A stretch of DNA of 11,264 bases from Prevotella sp. Its GTDB lineage: Bacteria > Bacteroidota > Bacteroidia > Bacteroidales > Bacteroidaceae. Below the pieces are notes generated by a model that was not told the origin of the DNA, searched no databases, and was given only the letters and a program-made list of their open reading frames with translations. Both the position numbers and the translations under genes were made by a program. Location: assembly GCA_017430675.1 (NCBI GenBank), contig JAFRMM010000124.1, positions 1 through 11,264 of the forward strand, read 5' to 3'. This document shows, in pieces, positions 1 to 6,123 of the stretch; the stretch's first letter is position 1; every line of letters begins with the position of its first letter.

Positions 1-819
<819 letters not shown>

Positions 820-821
820 TT

Positions 822-1526
822 ATGAAAAGTTTGAAGTCAATGGCCGTAGCCCTTTGCGCTGCATTGGTGCTGGCAGGATGTGGAATGAGTAAGACTGGTC
901 AGGGTGCGCTTATTGGTGCTGGTGGTGGTGCTGCACTCGGAGCCGTTGTAGGTGCCCTCGCAGGTAATACAGCCATCGGTGCTGCCATCGGTGGTGCCGT
1001 AGGTGCTGGTGCTGGTGCCATCATCGGCCACAAGATGGACAAGGCCAAGAAGGAGGCTGAGGCTATCCAGAATGCCCAGGTGGAGGAAGTGACTGACGCC
1101 AATGGTCTGGAGGCCGTGAAGATGACCTTCGACTCTGGTATTCTCTTTAAGACTGGCAAGTCTGACCTGACGGCCGCTTCGAAGTCTTCCCTGCAGCAAC
1201 TCGCTACCGTGCTGAAGAACAATAGCGACTGTGATGTGGCTATCCAGGGCTACACGGACAACCAGGGCTGGAAGAACTCTACCGCTGAGCAGAGTGCCGC
1301 CAAGAACCAGGCTCTGTCGCTCGACCGTGCCACATCCGTTTCCTCTTATCTGATGTCGCTGGCTGTTCCTGCTTCTCAGATCAAGAGCGTCGAGGGATTA
1401 GGCGAGTCTAACCCTGTGGCTTCCAACGCCACCAAGGATGGTCAGGCCCAGAACCGTCGCGTGGAGGTCTATATGTATGCTTCCCAGAAGATGATCCAGG
1501 AGGCTAATGCAGAGGCAGCCCAGTAA
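822..1526 (+). CDS. OmpA-family lipoprotein with glycine-zipper segment
   Basis: Predicted outer-membrane lipoprotein that binds peptidoglycan and tethers the envelope. The 234 residues start with a lipoprotein signal peptide: basic MKSLK, a hydrophobic core, and the lipobox LAGC with Cys20 as the lipidated residue. Residues 27-70 are extremely rich in Gly and Ala with GxxxG spacing, a glycine-zipper membrane-associated segment. A short charged stretch (71-90) leads to an OmpA-like C-terminal domain at about 99-220. It carries the family's diaminopimelate-contacting positions: GYTDN (Asp146), LSLDRA (165-170) and NRRVE (211-215). The architecture resembles E. coli YiaD. It is the first gene of a two-gene operon, and its stop lies in heptamer tract B, 18 bases before mtgA. 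The domain assignment is firm; the specific cellular role is inferred. Confidence 0.92.
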   Translation: MKSLKSMAVALCAALVLAGCGMSKTGQGALIGAGGGAALGAVVGALAGNTAIGAAIGGAVGAGAGAIIGHKMDKAKKEAEAIQNAQVEEVTDANGLEAVKMTFDSGILFKTGKSDLTAASKSSLQQLATVLKNNSDCDVAIQGYTDNQGWKNSTAEQSAAKNQALSLDRATSVSSYLMSLAVPASQIKSVEGLGESNPVASNATKDGQAQNRRVEVYMYASQKMIQEANAEAAQ

Positions 1527-1550
1527 AAAGTAACAAGTAAAAAGGTGAAA
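1523..1550. repeat. Degenerate heptamer tract B, four 7-bp units
   Basis: Units start at 1523, 1530, 1537 and 1544. The first and third are GTAAAAA, the second differs by one base (GTAACAA) and the fourth is the weaker GGTGAAA. The tract fills the gap between the lipoprotein gene and mtgA, containing the stop codon of the first (1524-1526) and the GTG start of the second (1545-1547). The last unit may be fortuitous. Confidence 0.5.
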
Positions 1551-2237
1551 CGAATTCTGCGTTTCATTACGAAACCTTTGAAATGGATAGTGGTGGCATT
1601 CTTTGCCTCCACTATTCTTTCAGTGGTGGCGCTCCGTTTTCTCCCTGTCTATTTCACGCCCCTGATGTTCATCCGCTGCTATCAGCAGGTGCAGGAGGGT
1701 AGGGATCTCAAACTCTCCCACCACTGGGTGCCGCTGGAGAAAATTTCCCCATACCTTCCCATGGCAGTGATGGGTAGCGAGGATGCCAACTTCCTGAACC
1801 ACCACGGCTTCGACTACAAGGCCATCGAACATGCTGCGAAGCGCAACCGTGAACATCCTGAGAAGCGCAAACTTGGTGCCTCGACGATCTCCCAGCAGAC
1901 GGCCAAGAATGTCTTTCTGTGGCCTGGCCGTTCATGGGTGCGCAAGGGCTTTGAGGTGTATTTCACTTTTATGGTAGAACTCCTGTGGCCCAAGGAGCGC
2001 ATCATGGAGGTCTATCTGAACTCCATCGAGATGGGTGAGGGCATCTATGGGGCCGATGCCGTGGCAGAGGAGCACTTTAACACAGATGCGCTCCATCTGT
2101 CGAAAGCCCAGTGCGCCCTCATTGCTGCCACGCTACCTAATCCCCGTAAGTTCTCCAGCAAAAATCCTTCAGCCTATATGCTGAAGCGCCAGGCCCGTAT
2201 CCTGCGCGAGATGAACTACGTGAAGAAGTTCCCCTAG
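1545..2237 (+). CDS. mtgA: Monofunctional peptidoglycan glycosyltransferase (GT51)
   Basis: Polymerises lipid II into glycan strands at the inner membrane, with no transpeptidase domain. The 230 residues contain one N-terminal membrane helix (about 14-36) and then a GT51 domain with its motifs in order: [14 protein letters not shown] (77-90, catalytic Glu79), [12 protein letters not shown] (111-122), RKGFE with Glu137 and then [12 protein letters not shown] (133-159), [13 protein letters not shown] (167-178), and [16 protein letters not shown] (185-200). The length fits a stand-alone MtgA, whereas bifunctional PBP1-type enzymes are much longer. The start is GTG at 1545: the sequence is in frame with the membrane helix from there and no ATG is nearby upstream. 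It follows the OmpA-like lipoprotein gene by 18 bases, so the two are probably cotranscribed, which suits a shared envelope role. It ends 24 bases from the convergent methyltransferase gene. Confidence 0.95.
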   Translation: MKRILRFITKPLKWIVVAFFASTILSVVALRFLPVYFTPLMFIRCYQQVQEGRDLKLSHHWVPLEKISPYLPMAVMGSEDANFLNHHGFDYKAIEHAAKRNREHPEKRKLGASTISQQTAKNVFLWPGRSWVRKGFEVYFTFMVELLWPKERIMEVYLNSIEMGEGIYGADAVAEEHFNTDALHLSKAQCALIAATLPNPRKFSSKNPSAYMLKRQARILREMNYVKKFP

Positions 2238-2240
2238 TTT

Positions 2241-2261
2241 CCCCTCCTGAGTCAGGAGGGG
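2241..2261. terminator. Perfect hairpin between convergent genes, repeat-like
   Basis: CCCCTCCTGA (2241-2250), one base, then TCAGGAGGGG (2252-2261) form a perfect 10-base inverted repeat between the stop of mtgA and the stop of the convergent methyltransferase gene. A bidirectional terminator fits the position, but neither side is followed by a T-run, so intrinsic termination is uncertain. A partial echo, TCAGGGG, follows at 2262-2268. From memory, similar CCCCTCC...GGAGGGG palindromes are dispersed in Bacteroidota genomes, so this may be a repeat copy. Confidence 0.5.
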
Positions 2262-3086
2262 TCAGGGGTGGTCTGAACACCCTAACTCCCAGAAGGCCAC
2301 GGCTGCCGCTGCCGCCACGTTGAGCGAATCCACCTGGTGCGACATGGGAATCCTCACCACATAGTCTGCTGCTGCGATGGTCTCCTGAGGCAGACCGTCG
2401 CCCTCCGTACCCATGATGATGGCCAGTTTATCCTGCGCTTTCAGGATGGGATCGTCGAGCGATATCGAATCGTCTGATAACGCCATCGCGGCCGTCTTGA
2501 AACCAAGTTGCTGTAGGGTGGAGTAGGAGTCGAGCCACGTCCAGGGTACGAGGAACACACTGCCCATCGACACGCGGATCGCCCTGCGGTTCAGTGGGTC
2601 GCAACTGCTCCTCGTCAGTAATACGGCATCGATTCCCAAGGCAGCCGCAGAGCGGAAGATGGCTCCGATGTTCGTGGTGTCGCAGACAGCGTCGATCACC
2701 ACGATCCTTGGTCTCTGCTGAGGGATGCTGGCAATCACTTCCTCCACGCTAGGCTCTGCCTTCCGCCTCATGGCGCAGAGCACGCCACGGGTCAGTGTGT
2801 AGCCTGTCAGTTCTGAGAGCAGTTCGCGCGCACCAGTATAGATAGGTATGTCTCCGCACCGCTCAATGATATCAGCCGCATCTCCTTCGATATGTCTCCT
2901 TTCGCAGAGCAGGGCCAACGGCTCATAGTTCGCCTGTAAAGCCACGCGGATCACCTTCGGACTCTCCGCGATGAAGATGCCCCGTTCTGTGTCGAGCCTG
3001 TTCCTCAGTTGTGCCTCCGTCAGCGTGCCGAACACCTCAATGCCAGGATCATTTAATGACTGGATCTCTATTACCTTTGCTCCCAT
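2262..3086 (-). CDS. SpoU/TrmH-family RNA 2'-O-methyltransferase
   Basis: Predicted SAM-dependent methyltransferase that modifies a ribose 2'-OH in rRNA or tRNA; the target cannot be told from sequence. The 274 residues have an N-terminal SpoU substrate-binding region (about 30-105, with FIAESPKVIRVAL and an L7Ae-like fold pattern) and a C-terminal SPOUT domain. Its three knot motifs are visible: motif 1 with TTNIGAIFRSA (Asn139, Arg145), motif 2 IIMGTEGDGL (223-232), and motif 3 DSLNVAAAAAVAF (253-265). The start ATG at 3086-3084 gives a full-length N-terminus and lies about 20 bases from a -7 box. The last codons and the TGA stop (2262-2264) lie in sequence that continues the hairpin repeat at 2241-2261, so the C-terminal SDHP may be repeat-derived. 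It is transcribed alone, convergent with mtgA. Confidence 0.9.
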   Translation of the reverse strand: MGAKVIEIQSLNDPGIEVFGTLTEAQLRNRLDTERGIFIAESPKVIRVALQANYEPLALLCERRHIEGDAADIIERCGDIPIYTGARELLSELTGYTLTRGVLCAMRRKAEPSVEEVIASIPQQRPRIVVIDAVCDTTNIGAIFRSAAALGIDAVLLTRSSCDPLNRRAIRVSMGSVFLVPWTWLDSYSTLQQLGFKTAAMALSDDSISLDDPILKAQDKLAIIMGTEGDGLPQETIAAADYVVRIPMSHQVDSLNVAAAAAVAFWELGCSDHP

Positions 3087-3103
3087 ATCATTCCTTTCTG
3101 CTG

Positions 3104-3111
3104 CAAAGGTA
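3104..3111 (-). promoter_or_regulatory. Probable promoter (-7 box) of the RNA methyltransferase gene
   Basis: The minus strand reads TACCTTTG, a full match to TAnnTTTG, followed by CAG as at the other promoters in the window. Transcription would start near 3097, about ten bases before the ATG. The box is one arm of a 9-bp inverted repeat, TACCTTTGC (3072-3080) and GCAAAGGTA (3103-3111), which straddles the start codon. No clear -33 TTTG is seen. Confidence 0.55.
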
Positions 3112-3221
3112 TGAAATCTTATCGAGAATAACGATATATTGGTGAGAAAATCATTTTCATTTACCTTTCAGCCGAAGACTAACCAGTCATTTCTAAAAAT
3201 ATACTGACATCCGACATGGTA

Positions 3222-3237
3222 AATTCTCTAGAGAATT
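3222..3237. repeat. 16-bp perfect palindrome, copy 1
   Basis: AATTCTCTAGAGAATT is a perfect 16-bp palindrome. An identical copy begins exactly 64 bp further on (3286), about six helical turns, so both would face the same side of the DNA. This is typical geometry for a pair of operator sites bound by one dimeric or looping regulator, but the binding protein is unknown. Confidence 0.6.
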
Positions 3238-3260
3238 GAACGAAAAGTCACTTTCCTTTG

Positions 3261-3283
3261 ATCAATAGTCATTGAGTATTGAT
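3261..3283. repeat. Dyad between the two 16-bp palindromes
   Basis: ATCAATA (3261-3267) and TATTGAT (3277-3283) form a 7-bp inverted repeat with a 9-base spacer, centred about midway in the right half of the interval between the twin palindromes. It could be a third protein site or chance in AT-rich DNA. Confidence 0.35.
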
Positions 3284-3285
3284 GC

Positions 3286-3301
3286 AATTCTCTAGAGAAT
3301 T
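3286..3301. repeat. 16-bp perfect palindrome, copy 2
   Basis: Identical to the palindrome at 3222-3237. The flanks differ (preceded by TGC, followed by TGA), so the conserved unit is the 16 bp itself rather than a longer duplication. This favours a functional site over a recent tandem copy. Confidence 0.6.
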
Positions 3302-3373
3302 TGAAAAGGCAACGTGCTTTACAGTCAAGAAACAATAACACAATGACGCTTAAGAGGCCATTGCTTGCGAAAA

Positions 3374-3428
3374 TATGACTGATTTATGTCAGTAATATGT
3401 CAGTATTATGTCGGTTTTATGCCAGTAA
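3374..3428. repeat. Five phased 11-bp direct repeats, consensus TATGTCAGTAW
   Basis: TATG recurs at 3374, 3385, 3396, 3407 and 3418, an exact 11-bp period. The units are TATGACTGATT, TATGTCAGTAA, TATGTCAGTAT, TATGTCGGTTT and TATGCCAGTAA. The spacing is close to one helical turn, so the copies line up on one face, as in iteron-like or cooperative regulator sites. There are no spacers and units are too short for CRISPR. The array lies between the end of the ECF-sigma operon and the methyltransferase gene. Confidence 0.7.
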
Positions 3429-3460
3429 TAATTTTAATATTCTCAAAATCACTAATAACC

Positions 3461-3485
3461 TCACAGCGTGCCTGACCCTCTGTGA
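3461..3485 (-). terminator. Possible weak terminator of the ECF-sigma operon
   Basis: TCACAG (3461-3466) and CTGTGA (3480-3485) can pair with a 13-base loop, about 50 bases past the stop of the last operon gene. On the transcript the stem is followed by GGTTATTAGTGATTTT, which is only loosely T-rich. This is a weak candidate chosen for its position. Confidence 0.25.
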
Positions 3486-3532
3486 TGTTAATCTTGCGTG
3501 TGCACAGCATACTGTCCCCATATGAGGTTTGA

Positions 3533-4825
3533 TTACATGGGTTTTTGTGCCAGTTTGGGCTTGAGATACACCTCTATCTGCTGAGATTCCTCGTCATCAC
3601 TTAGTGTTATTTCAGCATAGGCGGTTTCGTAGCCGTCTGCCTCTACCTTAACGATATAATGAGATTGGCGCTGAACGACACAGTGATAGCGATAGAGCAA
3701 CTCACCAGCCCAAGGCGTATCAGGGTAGGGCTCACTCAAGTCCAATACGTTCCCTTCATCGTCTGTCGTTGTCAACTTAGCCTTATTGATTGATTTCCTC
3801 GTTTCAGCATCATAGACCCATACACCCAGTTGCCGATAGTCCGAGATGGTTATTGCCTTGATCTCTTCCGGAGTCATCCAATTGGTCTTGCCCCAGTCAT
3901 TTACACATAGTCCTGGCTTCTCGCTGGTAGCACGGACAAGATAGGTAATACTATCTTCGTGGGTGACTCCGATTAATTCTGAGAGACCATTTGAGAACGT
4001 GTGACAGGCGTAGAAATATTGGCAAGTATCCTTTTTTATGAGGAAACGGTTGTCGTTCGTCAGTTTCCCATTGATGGTACCCTCTTCCCGTCCAGCCAAT
4101 TCCATGTAGCCACACAGGAAATTGAACTGAAAAGCGTCTTTGTCTTTTACCCTTAACAATTCCATCTTTGTACGCGAATTAACAGTCGGTGCAGGTGTTG
4201 TCAGGAAGAAAGCCTTTGGGCCTCCTCTATACGAGCGGAACTGGTATTTAACATCGATATCGCCCATACAGATTATTTCAAAGCGACTCTTGAGTTGATG
4301 CCATAGCGACAATTCCTCATCAACAGGGCTCGGGGTGAGAACTGCCTTCTTAGGGGACTCCAACGCCTGGTTCCTGCTATAACGAAGCAAAATGAGGTTA
4401 CGGTCGTATTTCAGAAAAGCGTATGCTGACGTATCGTTACCCTCTGGACGGAATTTGACGATATAGCGCCCCTGCAAGTTATTCTTTTCATCTTTCAGTT
4501 CGCTATACTGTTGCAAAGATGGGAAGCGGGACAGTTGCTTTATGATGTGAGAGGTCAATTGGCGCAGTCTTTCGTCACTGCCACTCACAGGAGCAGTCAC
4601 TTGTTTGTAAAGACTACTGGAAGTACATTTTGTCTTGTCACCATAATTATCCTTAATGTATTGCATCAGACTGTCGATACACAAAAGATATGCTGGCTTA
4701 GGTGCATTCATAAATCCGTCCATCTCAGCGTCAAAAATACTGTCATTTTTAACTCGATAACTCTGTGCTGAGACAGGGATTTGCATCAGCAGACCGAGAA
4801 TCCATATTGTAAGTAATCGTTTCAT
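3533..4825 (-). CDS. Exported protein of unknown function, last gene of ECF-sigma operon
   Basis: I do not recognise this family. The 430 residues begin with a clear Sec signal peptide (MKRLL, hydrophobic core, probable signal peptidase I cleavage after PVSA at residue 20), and there is no lipobox, so the protein is probably periplasmic or secreted. The middle (about 22-330) is mixed charged and aromatic sequence without motifs I can name. The last ~90 residues (about 334-424) look like a carboxypeptidase-regulatory-like or related beta-sandwich repeat: GVWVYDAETRKSINKAKLTTTDDEGN, followed by HYIVKVEADGYETAYAEITL. This matches the 'introduced variation, then a devout gradient of beta strands' pattern of that fold only loosely. 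It starts four bases after the anti-sigma-like gene, so it is cotranscribed with the sigma factor and may be its target, sensor partner or effector. No TonB receptor or SusD gene accompanies it. Confidence 0.75.
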   Translation of the reverse strand: MKRLLTIWILGLLMQIPVSAQSYRVKNDSIFDAEMDGFMNAPKPAYLLCIDSLMQYIKDNYGDKTKCTSSSLYKQVTAPVSGSDERLRQLTSHIIKQLSRFPSLQQYSELKDEKNNLQGRYIVKFRPEGNDTSAYAFLKYDRNLILLRYSRNQALESPKKAVLTPSPVDEELSLWHQLKSRFEIICMGDIDVKYQFRSYRGGPKAFFLTTPAPTVNSRTKMELLRVKDKDAFQFNFLCGYMELAGREEGTINGKLTNDNRFLIKKDTCQYFYACHTFSNGLSELIGVTHEDSITYLVRATSEKPGLCVNDWGKTNWMTPEEIKAITISDYRQLGVWVYDAETRKSINKAKLTTTDDEGNVLDLSEPYPDTPWAGELLYRYHCVVQRQSHYIVKVEADGYETAYAEITLSDDEESQQIEVYLKPKLAQKPM

Positions 4826-4829
4826 ACGC

Positions 4830-5417
4830 TTAATTGTTGCTTTGAGGGTTTGTTGCTAATATCTGTTGTTCTAATTGGTCAATGTTGGCGAGAATGTCTG
4901 CCACTTCTGCTGCGAGGTCTATCTCCTGTATGTCCGCTGAGGCTTCCATAGGGGTGGTTTGTTTGGGGTAATGTTTCTGTGCCCCGCTGGTAGCAGACGG
5001 CAAGTCGGGCGCTTTTGGTGTAATCGGCTCGTCTGGCTGAGGTGGAGCGGACTGGGCAGACGGTACGGTTTCTGCGACAGCCTTCTGTTGAGACAGTTCT
5101 GGCTGACTATTTTTAGGGAGCAGTGCCCAGAGACCTATACCTATTATTAATAAGAAGCCAGCGGCTATTCCCATCCACCATCGAGGGTTTAGACCAGCGT
5201 CTGCAGTTCGAATAGCGGTTTCTATCTTCTGCACCAAGTCCTCAGGCACAGCCACCGTTTCGTCTTTCGCCAGAGAAATGACGGCATGGCGTTCTGCCTT
5301 CAGGTCATCAGGACAGTCATCAGAGAGCAGAAGGCTGATGAGTCTTCGTTCTTCGTCTATTGTGGTCTCACCGAGGTAGAACCGATGGAGTAATAATCTG
5401 ATGTCCTCCTTATTCAT
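4830..5417 (-). CDS. Probable single-pass membrane anti-sigma factor
   Basis: Predicted inner-membrane regulator that would hold the neighbouring ECF sigma factor inactive. The 195 residues have an acidic/basic helical cytoplasmic part (1-78) with LLHRFYLGETTIDEERRLISLLL, similar to the start of many Bacteroidota anti-sigma proteins. One strong membrane helix follows at about 80-100 (WWMGIAAGFLLIIGIGLWALL). The presumed periplasmic part (101-195) has a Pro/Gln/Ala-rich linker and a final acidic helical segment (EIDLAAEVADILANIDQLEQQIL). I see no FecR domain and no zinc-binding HxxxCxxC motif. The start overlaps the sigma stop by four bases (ATGA, 5414-5417), indicating translational coupling, which is the main reason for the call. 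Function is inferred from context and topology, not from a diagnostic motif. Confidence 0.75.
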   Translation of the reverse strand: MNKEDIRLLLHRFYLGETTIDEERRLISLLLSDDCPDDLKAERHAVISLAKDETVAVPEDLVQKIETAIRTADAGLNPRWWMGIAAGFLLIIGIGLWALLPKNSQPELSQQKAVAETVPSAQSAPPQPDEPITPKAPDLPSATSGAQKHYPKQTTPMEASADIQEIDLAAEVADILANIDQLEQQILATNPQSNN

Positions 5418-5923
5418 TGTCTTGTTCCTGTTTGATTGTCAATTAATAGTTTCCTTAACTGGGCCCTGGCCCTTGAGAGTGTGGAGCGCACGTTAGCATC
5501 AGTTTCACCAAGTGACTCCGCTATCTGTTGAGAACTCATTTGGCTGAAGTAGAACATCGTCACCATACTACGGGCTTTCGGTGGTAGTTGTGAGATGGCC
5601 TTCCTGAGTCGCAGACAGTCTTCATTCAGAAGTTTTTCACGCAGTTCCATATCATCCTCATCGGCTCTGTTGTCGAATGATTCTATTCTGGCCATGCTGT
5701 GATGTGACCTGATGATATTCAGACAGACGTTCCGTAAGGTCTGCACGAAGAATCCCTCTGCCTGTTCCATTCCTGTTACTCTGTCTGCCTGTAGCCAGAG
5801 TCTCAGGTAAGTATCCTGGACGGCATCCTCTGCATCCGTCTCGTTGCCGAGCAGGGCAAGTGCCTGACGGTAGAGCATCTGTCGGAGTGGCAAGAAGCGT
5901 TGTTGGAACTTTTCTGCATTCAT
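5414..5923 (-). CDS. ECF-type RNA polymerase sigma factor
   Basis: Extracytoplasmic-function sigma-70 family protein that would direct RNA polymerase to its own regulon. From the chosen start there are 169 residues: region 2 at about 10-80, with LYRQALALLGNETDAEDAVQDTYLRLW and then FFVQTLRNVCLNIIRS, and region 4 at about 113-160, with LPPKARSMVTMFYFSQMSSQQIAESLGETDANVRSTLSRAR, the helix-turn-helix for -35 recognition. There is no N- or C-terminal extension. I chose the ATG at 5923-5921 (MNAEKFQQRFLP) because AGGA lies about seven bases upstream and it fits the usual ECF start. In-frame alternatives are ATG at 5956, ATG at 5971 and GTG at 5974, adding up to 17 residues. First gene of a sigma/anti-sigma/exported-protein operon. 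I saw no convincing -7 box upstream, so it may be autoregulated through an ECF-type promoter. Confidence 0.9.
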   Translation of the reverse strand: MNAEKFQQRFLPLRQMLYRQALALLGNETDAEDAVQDTYLRLWLQADRVTGMEQAEGFFVQTLRNVCLNIIRSHHSMARIESFDNRADEDDMELREKLLNEDCLRLRKAISQLPPKARSMVTMFYFSQMSSQQIAESLGETDANVRSTLSRARAQLRKLLIDNQTGTRQ

Positions 5924-6070
5924 TCTGGGTCCTATTCTCGTTTGATAGTCTGACATAATAACACCCAGCATCACTAAATGTTGCAGGTATGGCCCTTAAA
6001 GAATCTTAAAATGATTAGACCGCTCATAGCCTTGGAGGAGTGAAAAAGAAGTGATACTTCAGATAAGTAT

Positions 6071-6103
6071 ATAAGGGGGTATGTCATCGACACACCCCCT
6101 TAT
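6071..6103 (-). terminator. Strong hairpin after thrC, probable terminator of the thr operon
   Basis: ATAAGGGGGT (6071-6080) and ACCCCCTTAT (6094-6103) pair perfectly over 10 bp. One mismatch (6081/6093) is followed by TGTC/GACA (6082-6085, 6089-6092) closing a three-base loop. It begins about 20 bases past the thrC stop. The T-run is not immediate on the thrC transcript: a second small stem (ATACTT 6054-6059 with AAGTAT 6065-6070) follows and then TTCTTTTT (complement of 6043-6050). Confidence 0.75.
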
Positions 6104-6123
6104 TAAGATGCTTATTGATTAAT

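Larger units (their letters stand above)
3087..3532. other. 446-base gene-free region rich in palindromes and direct repeats
   Basis: I find no convincing coding sequence on either strand between the methyltransferase start and the end of the ECF-sigma operon. The region is AT-rich and highly structured. It contains the methyltransferase promoter, two identical 16-bp palindromes, a dyad between them, a phased 11-bp repeat array, further TGTCAGT-like motifs in the opposite orientation near 3184-3217, and a hairpin at 3461-3485. It may also hold a small RNA, but nothing diagnostic is visible. Confidence 0.6.

Noticed and set aside
3374..3428. CRISPR array
   Set aside because: Units are only 11 bp, directly abutting with no spacers, and there are no cas genes in the window.
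3087..3532. Remnant insertion sequence or transposase pseudogene
   Set aside because: No reading frame with transposase-like residues was seen on either strand; only short palindromes and repeats are present.
5414..5974. Longest sigma-factor reading from GTG at 5974
   Set aside because: The extra 17 residues are not typical for the family and the ATG at 5923 has an AGGA site at a suitable distance; the longer form cannot be fully excluded.
6054..6070. Small inverted repeat ATACTT/AAGTAT as a separate operator
   Set aside because: It abuts the strong hairpin after thrC and precedes a T-rich stretch, so it is more simply part of the termination region.
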